A stretch of 64,000 nt of DNA from Thermasporomyces composti (GCF_003386795.1 NZ_QTUC01000001.1:2852001-2916000); one strand, 5' to 3'; shown: positions 33,451 through 42,947, numbered from the stretch's first letter. A program made the numbers and translations. The notes: generated from the sequence alone by a model not told the origin.

Positions 33451-35163
33451 ATGACGCAGACGCAGGCGCCGGAACGGCAGACCGCGCCGGCTGAGCCAGC
33501 TCCGCTCGGCGCCTGGGAGCTCGCCCGCTGGGCGTGGCGTCAGCTCACCTCGATGCGGACCGCCCTCCTTCTGCTCTTCCTGCTGGCGCTCGCCTCGGTG
33601 CCCGGGTCTCTCATCCCGCAGCGCCGGGTCAACCCGGTGACGGTGGCGGAGTTCGCGCAACAGCATCCAGAGCTGGCCCGCTGGTACGACCGGTTGGGGT
33701 TGTTCGACGTCTTCGGGTCGGCCTGGTTCGCCGCCATCTACCTCGCTCTGCTCGTCTCGCTGCTCGGCTGCATCCTGCCGCGAGCGGCGCAGCACGCGCG
33801 GCGCATGTGGTCCCCGCCGCCGCCCGCACCACGGCGTCTCCACCGGTTGCCCGTCTCGTCGACGTGGGCCACGGACGCCGCCGCCGAGCAGCTCGTCGAG
33901 TCTGCGGTGGCGCGGCTGCGGTCTCGTCGCTACCGGGTGGTCGTGCGCCGGCCCGCTCCTGGGTCACCCGCTCCTGAGCCATCCGGGACGGCTCCGACTT
34001 CGACCACCGAGGCCAGCTCGCGGACCTGGACGGTCTCGGCGGAGCGTGGCTACTCCCGCGAGATCGGCAACCTGCTCTTCCACCTCGCGATCGTCGTGGT
34101 TCTCGTGGGCGTCGCGGTCGGGAGCCTCTTCGGGTTCCGCGGCACCGCCCTGGTGATCGTCGGAAACGGCTTCGCCAACACGGTCACCCAGTACGACGGC
34201 TACCAAGCCGGCGCGTTCTTCGAGGAGAGCCAGCTTCCTCCCTTCGCGTTGACGGTGCGGGACTTCCAGGCGCGCTGGGAGGTCGCGGGTGAGCAGGCCG
34301 GCGCGCCGCGCGCGTTCGACGCGACGTTGACTTACACCGAGGCTCCCGGCGAGCCCGAGCGCGAGTACCGCCTGCGGGTCAACCATCCGTTGCGGATCGG
34401 GACCGCGCAGATCCACCTCATCGGTCACGGCTACGCGCCACGCTTCACGGTGCGGGACGGCAACGGCGACGTGGCGTTCTCCGGACCGGTGCCGTTCCTG
34501 CCCCAAGACACCCGCTTCACGTCGACCGGTGTGGTGAAGGTCCCTGACGCGCGACCCACGCAGCTCGGGTTCCAGGGCTTCTTCCTCCCGACCGCGGTGG
34601 TCGACCAAGAGCTGGGGCCGGTCTCGGCGTTTCCCGATGCGCTGAGCCCAGCGGTGTACCTCACGGCCTACCAGGGTGACCTCGGCCTGGATGACGGCGT
34701 TCCTCAGTCGGTCTATCGGCTGCGCACCGATGGCTTGACACAGTTCCGCACGGCCGACGGGGACGCGCTCCGGTTGGCGCTGTCGCCGGGGGAGAGCGCC
34801 ACGCTCCCCGGTGGCGCGGGCAGCATCCGCTTCGACGGTTACGAGCGGTGGGTGAACCTGCAGATCAGCAGCAACCCGGGTGAGCCCATCGCGCTCGGCG
34901 GCGCCTTGCTCGGCCTCGCCGGACTGTTACTATCCCTCGTAGTACGTCCCCGGCGGGTCTGGGTACGGATCACCGAGGACGCCGGGCGTACAGAGGTGAC
35001 GATCGCCGGGCTCGACAAGGGTGAGCGCCTCGCCCGGACACGCTCGAACGACGACATGCCGACGAGCGATTCCGCCGAGGGTGACGACCTGGCGGCGGAG
35101 ATCGAGACGATCGCCGCGGGCCTTCCGGGGCGCGCGGCCGCTGACGATGAGGAGCACCAGTGA
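33451..35163 (+). CDS. resB: ResB-family cytochrome c biogenesis protein
   Basis: One half of the system II haem-export and ligation complex. The 570-aa protein has transmembrane helices near residues 33-52 (MRTALLLLFLLALASVPG), 90-110, and 200-220, a large extracytoplasmic domain, and a last helix near 480. VPGSLIPQR is the family motif after the first helix. A Pro/Thr-rich insert lies about residues 165-190. It partners with the CcsB gene, which overlaps its stop by 4 nt. Confidence 0.93.
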   Translation: MTQTQAPERQTAPAEPAPLGAWELARWAWRQLTSMRTALLLLFLLALASVPGSLIPQRRVNPVTVAEFAQQHPELARWYDRLGLFDVFGSAWFAAIYLALLVSLLGCILPRAAQHARRMWSPPPPAPRRLHRLPVSSTWATDAAAEQLVESAVARLRSRRYRVVVRRPAPGSPAPEPSGTAPTSTTEASSRTWTVSAERGYSREIGNLLFHLAIVVVLVGVAVGSLFGFRGTALVIVGNGFANTVTQYDGYQAGAFFEESQLPPFALTVRDFQARWEVAGEQAGAPRAFDATLTYTEAPGEPEREYRLRVNHPLRIGTAQIHLIGHGYAPRFTVRDGNGDVAFSGPVPFLPQDTRFTSTGVVKVPDARPTQLGFQGFFLPTAVVDQELGPVSAFPDALSPAVYLTAYQGDLGLDDGVPQSVYRLRTDGLTQFRTADGDALRLALSPGESATLPGGAGSIRFDGYERWVNLQISSNPGEPIALGGALLGLAGLLLSLVVRPRRVWVRITEDAGRTEVTIAGLDKGERLARTRSNDDMPTSDSAEGDDLAAEIETIAAGLPGRAAADDEEHQ

Positions 35164-36215
35164 ACCTCGCGCTCGCGAGCCTGTCGGACAACCTGGTTTA
35201 CGCCGCCACCGGGGTCATGGCGTTGGCGATGCTGGCGCACGCCGGGGCGTGGGCGTTCACCCGCGAACGCCGGTCCGCCGCGTTGGCGGAGCGCCGCCTC
35301 GCGGCTCGAGTCCGTCAGCCGGCCGTCGCCGTGGCCGCGTCGGGTGACGGAACGCGGCAGGCGGACGTGGCGGTCGCCACTCTCGACCCGTTGGAGACCC
35401 AGGACGGCCTCGACAGCGTGACCGCAGGGTCGTCTCCCGACGACGAGGCGACCCGTGCCTACCGTTCCGACGTCTTGGCCCGCATCGGCGTCGCCCTCAC
35501 CATCCTGGCCACTCTCCTGCTGGGCGCCGGAGTCCTCACCCGAGGCCTGGCCGCGGAGCGGGTGCCGTGGAGCAACCTCTACGAGTTCACGATCAGCGGT
35601 GCCTTCGTCATCGCCGTCGGCTACCTGGCCCTGCTGCGGCCGCTGCGGCTGGGTTTCCTCGGTCTGCCGGTCACCGGCTTCCTCCTCGTGGCGCTGGGCA
35701 TCGCGGTGGTGATCTTCTACACGCCGGTGTCCGGCCTCATCCCCGCGCTGCAGTCGTACTGGCTCGCGCTCCACGTGTCCGCGGCGGTCCTGGCCACCGG
35801 TGTCTTCACGATCGGCGCACTGACGAGCCTGCTCCAGCTCCTCAAGGGGCGGCAGGAGCGCCGCGCTGCGCAGGGGGTTCCGGGAGGCTACCTCGCCCAG
35901 CTGCCGTCCGCGGCAGCGCTCGAGCGGATCGCCTACCGCCTCAACGCGTTCGCGTTCCCGATCTGGACCTTCGCCCTCATCGCCGGCGCGATCTGGGCGG
36001 CGGCCGCCTGGGGACGCTACTGGGGCTGGGACCCCAAGGAGACCTGGATGTTCATCACCTGGGTCTGCTACGCCGCCTACCTGCACGCGCGGGCGACCGC
36101 CGGGTGGCGGGACAAGGTCGCGTGGATCGGCTTGGCGGCCTACGGCGCGCTGCTGTTCAACTTGATCGGAGTCAACTTCCTGCTGCCCGGCCTGCACTCC
36201 TACGCCGGCGTGTAG
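35160..36215 (+). CDS. ccsB: CcsB/CcsA-type cytochrome c synthase subunit
   Basis: Haem-handling partner of ResB in system II. The 351-aa membrane protein contains the WWD-like haem motif GRYWGWDPKETWMFITW and flanking His-bearing helices (LALHVSAAVLATG; SYAGV end). About 100 N-terminal residues are a first helix then a charged loop. GTG 35160 overlaps the resB stop (GTGA). Together with ResA/TlpA and CcdA this completes a c-type cytochrome assembly set. Confidence 0.93.
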   Translation: MNLALASLSDNLVYAATGVMALAMLAHAGAWAFTRERRSAALAERRLAARVRQPAVAVAASGDGTRQADVAVATLDPLETQDGLDSVTAGSSPDDEATRAYRSDVLARIGVALTILATLLLGAGVLTRGLAAERVPWSNLYEFTISGAFVIAVGYLALLRPLRLGFLGLPVTGFLLVALGIAVVIFYTPVSGLIPALQSYWLALHVSAAVLATGVFTIGALTSLLQLLKGRQERRAAQGVPGGYLAQLPSAAALERIAYRLNAFAFPIWTFALIAGAIWAAAAWGRYWGWDPKETWMFITWVCYAAYLHARATAGWRDKVAWIGLAAYGALLFNLIGVNFLLPGLHSYAGV

Positions 36216-36347
36216 CCCTCAGACCGATCCCGCGACGGCCTCGGAGGCGTCCTCTCGACCCGGCGCTCCCCGGTGGACCGCGCGTGAAGGGCCGAACCCT
36301 CGTGACGGGCCCCTCCCCGTGGACCCTCGCGTGCTGAACCCGCAGCG

Positions 36348-36365
36348 CTCCACGCTCACGTGGAG
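36348..36365. terminator. hairpin overlapping the stop of the PLDc_N gene
   Basis: CTCCACG-CTCA-CGTGGAG is a 7-bp perfect stem whose loop contains the TCA complement of the stop codon at 36356-36358. It lies between convergent ccsB and the PLDc_N gene. Confidence 0.5.
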
Positions 36366-36754
36366 GAGCCAGGGTCGGGGCGGCTCTGGTCGCCGCGGTC
36401 GTCGCCACGACCGAGCTCGCGCTCCCGGCGTTCGAGGTCGGCCTCCCATTGCCGGAGGCGTTCACTCTCGGCCTTCAGCCTGAGCTCCTTCAACCGGGCG
36501 AGGAAGACGGGGTCGTCGTCGGGTGCCACTGGACGGGTGGCGCTCGCACCGGACACGGTGGGTACGCCGGCCTGGCGACCCGGTCTGCCCATCAGCAACC
36601 AACCGATCGGGCCGAGGACCGGGATGAAGAGGATGGCGAGCGCCCACACCCACCGCGGCAAGGCCCGGACCTCGTCGGCTGGACTCTGGGCGAGGTCGAT
36701 GAGGCAGTAGACCACGAGGACGAGGACGACCAGGACGGGCAACACGCGGAGCAC
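36356..36754 (-). CDS. PLDc_N-domain membrane protein
   Basis: 132-aa protein with two transmembrane segments (VLPVLVVLVLVVYCLIDL; WVWALAILFIPVLGPIGWLL) forming the phospholipase D nuclease N-terminal domain (PF13396-like), without any catalytic HKD motif. A charged coiled-coil-like tail (LKAESERLRQWEADLERRE) follows. GTG 36754 has GGGAGGGG upstream. Function unknown; the domain often acts as a membrane anchor. Confidence 0.85.
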   Translation of the reverse strand: MLRVLPVLVVLVLVVYCLIDLAQSPADEVRALPRWVWALAILFIPVLGPIGWLLMGRPGRQAGVPTVSGASATRPVAPDDDPVFLARLKELRLKAESERLRQWEADLERRERELGRGDDRGDQSRPDPGSST

Positions 36755-37412
36755 GGGAACCCCTCCCAGCGGCGTACGACGGATGTGGTCTCCGAGCGTA
36801 GTCGCCGCCGGAGGGGTCCCGCCGCTCAGCGTTCACAGCCGGTCCCACGAGTCGTCGCGGGGGCGCACACGATCTCTGGGCGCCGGCGGTCGTCAGGGAC
36901 CAGGATCGTCAGAGGTCAGGATCGTCGGGTTCGGGGTTGTCAGGGGCACCGCGTCGTGGAGGTATCCGCCGCGCGCCGCTGCTTCGGGATCCGCGCAGGA
37001 CCACTGCGAGCTGGCTGGTGGGAGACGGTGGTGGCGTCACCGGTCAGGTGCTCGGCCGTGGTGCCGGTGTCGCCAGACCGCATGGAACGGGACAGGCCGA
37101 CCGAGCCAGCGTGGCGCGCGGCCCACCAGCGTCGGAGCTGGCGCTGGAGGCGATGCGTCCGTCGGTGCACCGCCGGGACGCTGGCGCCAGCCAGCTCGTG
37201 GGCAGCCGAGCCCTGCGACGGAGCAGGGATGCGTGGACCGGCAAGGAGTGAGCTTCCGCCCAGGTGCGGAAGCCGGCGGAGAGTGGCATACGTTGGCGAG
37301 CCAATGTGCATGTAGTGGGCGATCCCCCTCGAATCTATGATGAAACTCGCTCGACTGCCTCAAATTCTAAGGCGAAGGACGACAGTCGGCTAGCGATTTA
37401 TGGGGAGGGCGG
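36755..37412. other. long intergenic region before the Lrp gene
   Basis: 658 nt without a convincing gene. It contains an imperfect 16-bp tandem repeat (36893-36908 and 36909-36924, core CAGGATCG), an 8-bp hairpin GCTTCCGC/GCGGAAGC at 37252-37273, and then a locally AT-richer segment. TATGAT at 37336-37341 is a consensus -10 likely serving the Lrp gene, though the -35 is poor. Confidence 0.5.
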
Positions 37413-37919
37413 ATGATCGGTGGGTCCTTGGACGACGTGGATCGGCAGTTGATCGCGCACCTTCGCAAGGACGGTCGTGCCTCGTACGCGGAGCTCGGAC
37501 GGATCGTGGGGCTGTCGGGGCCGAGCGTCCTCGATCGGATCCGTCGACTGGAGGAGCGCGGGGTGCTCACCGGGTACCGCGCGCTGGTGAGGCCCTCCGC
37601 CCTCGGGCTGGGCGTCACCGCGCTGATCGGCCTCGTGCTCTCCGACAACGCCGACCAGAGTCAAGTGCTCGAGCGCTTGGAGAAGGTCTCCGACATCGAG
37701 GACTGCTGGTACGTCGCGGGCGGGGAGTCCTACATCGTCAAGGTGCGGGTCCGTGACGTCGACGCTCTCGAGGAGCTGCTGGGGCGGCTCCAGCGCATTC
37801 GCGGCATCAGCCGGACCCGGACGACGCTCGTCCTGTCGACGAAGTGGGAGGGACGGATGCCGCCGGGTGACCTCGGAGCCTTCGGCGTCGACGAGCCGAC
37901 GCGGGAGCCGAAGGGCTGA
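37413..37919 (+). CDS. Lrp/AsnC-family transcriptional regulator
   Basis: 168-aa regulator. The N-terminal helix-turn-helix spans about residues 5-50 (LDDVDRQLIAHLRKDGRA; IVGLSGPSVLDRIRRLEERG) and the C-terminal RAM/AsnC ligand domain follows (IEDCWYVAGGESYIVKVRV). ATG 37413 has GGGGAGGG upstream. The next gene, a threonine dehydratase, is a plausible target because Lrp proteins often sense amino acids, but no operator was identified. Confidence 0.9.
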   Translation: MIGGSLDDVDRQLIAHLRKDGRASYAELGRIVGLSGPSVLDRIRRLEERGVLTGYRALVRPSALGLGVTALIGLVLSDNADQSQVLERLEKVSDIEDCWYVAGGESYIVKVRVRDVDALEELLGRLQRIRGISRTRTTLVLSTKWEGRMPPGDLGAFGVDEPTREPKG

Positions 37920-38002
37920 CCCGTCCGTCGCGACGCCAGCGTGACCTCCGTGGCGCCGACCGGGTGGGACCGGTGAGACCCCTGGCGGGCTACCGTTCCG
38001 GC

Positions 38003-38968
38003 ATGGGTCGCCCAGTCACCCTCGTGCAGCTCGCCGACGTCGAGGCCGCCGCCGCGCGCATCGCCGGCCACGTCGTCCGGACCCAGCTCGTGCCCTGGTC
38101 CGACGGGGACCGTGACCGGCCGCTGTGGCTCAAACCGGAGAACCTCCAGGTCATCGGCGCCTTCAAGATTCGTGGCGCGGTCAACGCGGTCGCCGCGCTC
38201 GACCCGGAGGCCCGAGCCCGCGGCGTGGTCACGCACTCCTCCGGCAACCACGCCCAGGCGCTCGCGCTGGCGGCGCGCCGCCACGGCGTCAAGGCGCACG
38301 TCGTCATGCCCACGACGAGTCCGGCGGTGAAGGTTGAGGCCACACGTGCCCTCGGCGCCGACGTGACTCTCGTGCCACCCGCCGAGCGCGCCACCCGGGT
38401 CGCCGAGCTGGTCGCCGAGCACGGCTACACGTTCATCCCGCCGTTCGACCACCCTGACGTGATCGCCGGCCAGGGCACGATCGGGCTCGAGATCGTGACC
38501 GACCTCCCCGAGGTCGCGACCGTCCTCGTGCCCGTCGGGGGCGGCGGCCTCGTCGCCGGGGTCGCGACCGCGATCAAGGCCCGCGCCCCGCAGGTTCGGG
38601 TCATCGCCTGCGAGCCCGAGCTCGCCGGGGACGTCGCGGACAGCATGCGGCACGGCGAGCGCCGGGTCTGGCCGGTCGACCAGACCTATCGGACGATCGC
38701 GGACTCCCTCCGGGTCAGTGTGGGCGAGCTGACCTGGGAGCACATCCGAGCTCGGGTCGACGGCGTCCTCACCGTGTCCGAGGACGCGATTCGCGCTGCG
38801 GTCGTGGCGTTGGCGACCCGGGCTCGCCTCGTGGCGGAGCCGGGTGGAGCCGTCGCGACGGCGGCCTACCTGGAGCACCGCGCCGACCTGCCTCCGGGCC
38901 CCGTCGTGGCCGTGGTCTCCGGGGGCAACATCGACCCCGCCCTCCTGGCCTCGTTGCTCGCCGGCTGA
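38003..38968 (+). CDS. threonine/serine dehydratase (PLP fold type II)
   Basis: Deaminates threonine to 2-oxobutyrate or serine to pyruvate. The 321-aa protein has the PLP lysine in GAFKIRGA, the SSGNHAQ substrate loop, the VGGGGLVAG phosphate loop and SGGNIDP at the end. There is no regulatory ACT domain, so it resembles the catabolic form. ATG 38003 lies 6 nt after TACCGT (37991-37996), suggesting a leaderless transcript; the upstream 13-codon extension is then not translated. Confidence 0.9.
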   Translation: MGRPVTLVQLADVEAAAARIAGHVVRTQLVPWSDGDRDRPLWLKPENLQVIGAFKIRGAVNAVAALDPEARARGVVTHSSGNHAQALALAARRHGVKAHVVMPTTSPAVKVEATRALGADVTLVPPAERATRVAELVAEHGYTFIPPFDHPDVIAGQGTIGLEIVTDLPEVATVLVPVGGGGLVAGVATAIKARAPQVRVIACEPELAGDVADSMRHGERRVWPVDQTYRTIADSLRVSVGELTWEHIRARVDGVLTVSEDAIRAAVVALATRARLVAEPGGAVATAAYLEHRADLPPGPVVAVVSGGNIDPALLASLLAG

Positions 38969-38986
38969 CGTACGCTGCGAAGCACT

Positions 38987-39238
38987 GTGCGTCAGCTGCT
39001 CGTCTACACCCTGCTGAGGCTCGTCGTGTTCGCGGCGTGCTTCGGTGTGCTGTACCTGCTGTTCGGCAGCTACGTCACGGGCTGGGCGATCGCGCTGCTG
39101 GCCCTGCTCTTCTCGTCCGGTCTGTCCCTCTTGCTCCTCAGGCGGCAGGGCGCCGAGGCGGGCCGCGTGTTGGTGGGGGCAGCGGCCGCCGTCCGCGGTC
39201 GCATCGACGCCGCCGCTCGCAAGGAGGACGTCGACTGA
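38987..39238 (+). CDS. DUF4229 membrane protein
   Basis: 83-aa protein with two transmembrane segments (LLVYTLLRLVVFAACFGVLYL; TGWAIALLALLFSSGLSLLLL) and a basic/acidic tail. It matches the actinobacterial DUF4229 family; role unknown. GTG 38987 lies about 10 nt after TACGCT, a possible leaderless promoter, and 18 nt after the dehydratase stop. Confidence 0.8.
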   Translation: MRQLLVYTLLRLVVFAACFGVLYLLFGSYVTGWAIALLALLFSSGLSLLLLRRQGAEAGRVLVGAAAAVRGRIDAAARKEDVD

Positions 39239-39379
39239 GCCACGCGGGTCCGCGCGTCCGTTCGGCTCCGCCGTCCGGCCTGTGGTGATCCTGCTGCGGT
39301 CCGGCTGTGCTGAGCCCGGCATGACCTGGTGAGCTTGGGTCCGTCTGGACGGTTCGGTGTGACGCGCTCTGGGGGTGCC

Positions 39380-39700
39380 ATGGCGTGGCTGGTCTTGATC
39401 GTGTCCGGCTTCTTCGAGGCCGGCTGGGCGGTGTCGCTCAAGCTCTCCGACGGGCTGAGCAGGCTGTGGCCCACGGTGAGCTTCCTCGTGCTGACGATCG
39501 CGAGCCTGCTCGGTCTGGGCTGGGCGATGCGGTTCCTGGCGGCCGGGCCGGCCTACGCCGTCTGGACCGGGATCGGCGCGTCGGTGACGGCGATCATCGG
39601 GATCCTCTTCCTAGGGGAGAGCGTGAGCCCGCTCAAGATCGCCTCCATCCTCCTCATCATCGCCGGAGTGGTCGGCCTCAACCTCGCCGGCGGCCACTGA
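39380..39700 (+). CDS. SMR-family transporter (SugE/Gdx-like)
   Basis: 106-aa protein with four transmembrane helices. The conserved Glu lies in the first helix (LIVSGFFEAGWAVSLKLS), and FLAAGPAYAVWTGIGA plus ILFLGESVSPLKI are SMR signatures. The AGWAV and SLKLSDG pattern fits the SugE/Gdx branch, whose known members export guanidinium. No guanidine riboswitch was recognised upstream. ATG 39380 follows GGGGGTG. Confidence 0.85.
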   Translation: MAWLVLIVSGFFEAGWAVSLKLSDGLSRLWPTVSFLVLTIASLLGLGWAMRFLAAGPAYAVWTGIGASVTAIIGILFLGESVSPLKIASILLIIAGVVGLNLAGGH

Positions 39701-39761
39701 CGCGCGCTCTCACCGTCGACCGGGCCTGGTTACGGCACGCGTCACCGGGTACCTGGTCGAG

Positions 39762-39980
39762 GTGACGGACGAACCTCACCGCGACCCGCAGACCACGAAC
39801 CGGTGGACCAAGGAGGGTGCCACCGAAGGTGAGGACCCGCGCGAGATCGACGAGGAGCAGCTGTCCCCCGAGTACGTCCGCCGTCTCCAGGAGCACCGGC
39901 AGGTGACCCACGCCGAGCAGGAGACGGACGGCGCGATGGGGACCAGCTCGACCACGTACGACCCCACGGAGCGGGACTGA
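39762..39980 (+). CDS. hypothetical acidic protein
   Basis: 72-aa, highly charged protein with no transmembrane segment or known motif; the centre reads REIDEEQLSPEYVRRLQEHR. Codon bias is coding-like. GTG 39762 has no strong Shine-Dalgarno. It seems a small conserved actinobacterial type but I do not recognise a family. Function unknown. Confidence 0.6.
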   Translation: MTDEPHRDPQTTNRWTKEGATEGEDPREIDEEQLSPEYVRRLQEHRQVTHAEQETDGAMGTSSTTYDPTERD

Positions 39981-40097
39981 CGGGCCCCAGGAGTCGGCCG
40001 GGTCGGGTTTCGGCCCGATCGGTCCGGCTGGGTGTGGCTCGGAGGTGGCCCTTCGGTGCTCCTCTGCAAGGGTCGTGACCGACAGCCTTGGCCGACC

Positions 40098-40151
40098 GAC
40101 CGGTCCGTCGAGCACGACCGGTCCGTCGAGCACGAGCGGTCAGCTGAGCAC
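40098..40151 (-). repeat. 18-bp tandem repeat covering the menA 3' end
   Basis: GACCGGTCCGTCGAGCAC occurs twice (40098-40115, 40116-40133). A third, 14/18-matching copy (40134-40151) contains the menA stop codon and its last codons. The pattern suggests duplication outward from the gene end. Confidence 0.85.
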
Positions 40152-41012
40152 GAGCCCGACGGTGAGCAGGACCGCGAAGGCGATCTCGGCGAGGCCGGTG
40201 TCGCGGAGGACGCCGATCAGCGCCCGTCCCTCCGCGCCTCGTAGGACCTGCCGAACGGGCCGGACGGCCAGGGGGAGCGCGAGCCAGGCCAGGAGCACCC
40301 AGACCTCCGTGGTGGCCGCGAGTACCGCGACGACGAGGTAGGCGACGCCGTGGAGCGCGGCGTAGAGGTGTCGGGTGCGGTGGTCGCCCATCACGACGGC
40401 GAGGGTGCGCTTGCCGCTCGCGGCGTCCGTCGGAATGTCGCGGAGGTTGTTGGCGACGAGGATCGCGCAGGTGAGCGCTCCGATCGCGATCGCCCCGGCG
40501 ACCGCCGGCCAGGTGACCCGCGACGTCTGCACGTACGTCGTGCCGACGGTCGCGACGAGCCCGAAGAAGACGAAGACGCTGACCTCGCCCATCGCGTGGT
40601 ACCCGTAGGGGCGCGAGCCGCCGGTGTAGAACCACGCCGCCGCCACCGCCGCGGCCCCGACGAGGATGAGCCACCACGCGGTGGCGAGCGCGAGGACGAG
40701 GCCGCAGAGCGCCGCGACGGCGAAGCAGGCGAACGCCGCGGTCCGGACGGCCGAGGGACTGGCGGCACCGGACGCGACGAGGCGTCGCGGCCCGACGCGG
40801 TGGTCGTCCGTCCCGCGGATGCCGTCGGAGTAGTCGTTGGCGTAGTTGCAGCCGATCTGCAGGGCGAGCGCGACGACGAGAGCGAGTGCCGCCCTCCACG
40901 CGACGAAGGAGCCGACCGAGGCGGCCGCTCCGGAGCCGACGAGGACAGGGGAGATCGAGGCGGGAAGCGTGCGCGGTCGGGCTCCTTCCAGCCACTGTGC
41001 GGGGGTCGCCAC
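40140..41012 (-). CDS. menA: 1,4-dihydroxy-2-naphthoate polyprenyltransferase
   Basis: Attaches the polyprenyl tail to dihydroxynaphthoate, giving demethylmenaquinone. The 290-aa UbiA-family membrane protein has the first Asp-rich motif NYANDYSDGIRGTD and the second NNLRDIPTDAASGKRTL. About eight to nine transmembrane helices are visible. GTG 41012 gives the MATPAQWLEGARPRTLPAS start typical of MenA; a longer frame is rejected. It is divergent from the GNAT gene at 41191. Confidence 0.94.
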   Translation of the reverse strand: MATPAQWLEGARPRTLPASISPVLVGSGAAASVGSFVAWRAALALVVALALQIGCNYANDYSDGIRGTDDHRVGPRRLVASGAASPSAVRTAAFACFAVAALCGLVLALATAWWLILVGAAAVAAAWFYTGGSRPYGYHAMGEVSVFVFFGLVATVGTTYVQTSRVTWPAVAGAIAIGALTCAILVANNLRDIPTDAASGKRTLAVVMGDHRTRHLYAALHGVAYLVVAVLAATTEVWVLLAWLALPLAVRPVRQVLRGAEGRALIGVLRDTGLAEIAFAVLLTVGLVLS

Positions 41013-41190
41013 GGCTGTGGAGTGTGGCAAGCTCGCTGGCGCGACCACCGGCCGGGGTCGCCTCTTCGCACCGGACTGGTGCCAGTCCGGGGCGGAACCG
41101 TCCAGCCTGGGTCCCAGTCTGGGGCTGAAGCGAACGGTCGCGCAGCGCCACGAGCTGCTTATGCAAGGAATTTCTGTATAAGGTATGAGT

Positions 41191-41976
41191 ATGCCGTCCA
41201 CCCGGGAGGTCACCTCGGCCGACGAGCTCCGTCGCTGCTCTGACGGTGACAGCGTGGTCCTGTGGGCCGCCCAGGGCATGGCCCCGGGAGTTCGCGCGTG
41301 GCGGCGAGGTGACGCGGTCGCGGTGGCGGCACCGTTCGTGGCGTGCCGCAACCGTCTGGCCGTGCGGGGACCCGCCGACCAGGTGGCCGCTCTCGTGACC
41401 GAGGTGCTCGGGATCGTGGGACCCACCTACCGGCTCTTCGGCGACGACTCTCTCGTCACGGCCGTGGCCGAGCGAGTCCCTGATCTGAGCCACTACGGCA
41501 GCTGGGGCTGGATGGAGTTGAACGGTCCGCCGCGCCAGGCGTCCGCGGACCACGCTGGTCAGTCCCCCGATGGTCGAGGCGACGTGCGTTGGCTGGGCCA
41601 GAGCTGGGAGGGGCCCGTCGCCGAGCTGCTCGACGTCGCGTATCCCGGGTCGTGGGTGCGTCCCGGCATGTCCGCGGTCCGTCGCTGGGCAGGGGCGTTC
41701 ACCGCGGACGGGGACCTCGCGGCGGTGTGCGCCGACGCGTGGGCGGCACCGGAGGTCGGCTACGTCGGCGGCGTCGCGGCCCACCCCCGCTGGCGGGGCC
41801 GGGGCTACGCCCGCGCGGTCCTTCGCTTCGCCGTCGACGCCTTGCTCGCCGAGCACGGTCGGGTGGCGCTCATGGTCGACAGCGAGAACAGCGCCGCGGT
41901 CACGTTGTACGAGCGCTGCGGCTTCCGCTGGCGGACCGTCGCCGCCGCCGGCCTCACCGCACGACGCGCGGCGTGA
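41191..41976 (+). CDS. GNAT-family N-acetyltransferase
   Basis: 261-aa protein with a C-terminal GNAT domain: VGGVAAHPRWRGRGYARAV binds acetyl-CoA and SAVTLYERCGF-like sequence (NSAAVTLYERCGFRW) closes the fold. The N-terminal 120 residues are a separate, less conserved half. TGTATAAGG with TATAAG at 41177-41182 is an extended -10, so ATG 41191, 8 nt later, fits a leaderless start better than ATG 41185. Substrate unknown. Confidence 0.82.
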   Translation: MPSTREVTSADELRRCSDGDSVVLWAAQGMAPGVRAWRRGDAVAVAAPFVACRNRLAVRGPADQVAALVTEVLGIVGPTYRLFGDDSLVTAVAERVPDLSHYGSWGWMELNGPPRQASADHAGQSPDGRGDVRWLGQSWEGPVAELLDVAYPGSWVRPGMSAVRRWAGAFTADGDLAAVCADAWAAPEVGYVGGVAAHPRWRGRGYARAVLRFAVDALLAEHGRVALMVDSENSAAVTLYERCGFRWRTVAAAGLTARRAA

Positions 41977-42081
41977 CAGACCCGTCGAGGTGGCGCCGAC
42001 CGGCCGAGCCTCGGCGGGGGACTGTCGGTGGGCGTCAGTCGGCGGCACACCTGTCGGTGGAGCGTGGCAGGCTCGCGCGGC

Positions 42082-42933
42082 GTGAGCCTGCAGCCCTACG
42101 ACGCCGACCTGCGCGATCGCTACCTCCGCCACCTGGGCCTGAGCGACGGGCTCGGGCCGCCGTCGCCGGAGGCACTCCGAGCGCTGCAACACGCCCACCT
42201 CGACCGGGTGCCGTACGAGAACCTCGAGATCCAGCTGGGACGGCCGACGTCCATCGACCCCCGGGAGTCAGCGCAGCGGATCGTCACCGGGCGGGGCGGC
42301 TACTGCTTCCACCTCAACGGCGCGTTCGCCGCTCTCCTCGTCAGCCTCGGCTACGACGTCGTCCTCACCCGGGGTGCCGTCCCGTCCGCGGGCGACGGCA
42401 CGGCGTGGGGCAACCACCTCGTGCCGCTCGTGCGGCTGGCGGAGCGGACGTGGTTGGTCGACGTGGGTCTGGGCGACGGGTTCCGTGACCCGTTCCCGCT
42501 CGAGCCAGCCGACCTGCCGCAGCCGCCGTTTCACTACCGCCTGGAACACGTCGCCGGCACGCTCTGGCGTTTCCACCACGACGCCCTGGCCTCGATCACC
42601 GGCTTCGACCTCGACGTCAGCCCGGTCGCGCTCACGGCGTTCGCCGCCAAGCACGAGGAGCTCTCGACCTCGCCGGAGTCCCCCTTCGTGCAGAAGCTGG
42701 TGGTCCAGCTCCGGCGCGCCGACCACGCGCTCACCCTGAGGGGCTGCGTACTGACCCGTGTCGACGCGACAGGGAAGGCGAGCCGCGACGTGCTCAAGCA
42801 GGACGAGTGGCTGGACCTGCTCCGGGACGAGTTCGGGCTGCGGCTGGACGACGTGGACTCGGACCAGCTCACCGCGCTGTGGTATCGGGTCCGGGCCGCG
42901 CACGAGGCGTGGGAGCGCGCGGGACGCCCCTGA
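42082..42933 (+). CDS. arylamine N-acetyltransferase
   Basis: Acetyl-CoA-dependent acetylation of arylamines or hydrazides. The 283-aa enzyme shows the full Cys-His-Asp triad with normal spacing: Cys75 (GRGGYCFHLN), His112 (WGNHLV) and Asp127 (WLVDVGLG). PYENLEIQLG is the N-terminal family motif. GTG 42082 is chosen because the upstream extension is Arg-rich and non-conserved. Natural substrate unknown. Confidence 0.93.
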   Translation: MSLQPYDADLRDRYLRHLGLSDGLGPPSPEALRALQHAHLDRVPYENLEIQLGRPTSIDPRESAQRIVTGRGGYCFHLNGAFAALLVSLGYDVVLTRGAVPSAGDGTAWGNHLVPLVRLAERTWLVDVGLGDGFRDPFPLEPADLPQPPFHYRLEHVAGTLWRFHHDALASITGFDLDVSPVALTAFAAKHEELSTSPESPFVQKLVVQLRRADHALTLRGCVLTRVDATGKASRDVLKQDEWLDLLRDEFGLRLDDVDSDQLTALWYRVRAAHEAWERAGRP

Positions 42934-42947
42934 CCGAGGCGTCCACC

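Noticed and set aside
39239-39379. Possible guanidine riboswitch before the SugE/Gdx-like transporter
   Set aside because: None of the guanidine-I, -II or -III sequence signatures that I know is present in the 141-nt gap.
39742-42198. Very long (818-codon) minus-strand open frame
   Set aside because: It overlaps menA, a GNAT gene and several plus-strand genes in another frame and is Arg/Pro/Ala-rich with no motif; a typical shadow in GC-rich DNA.
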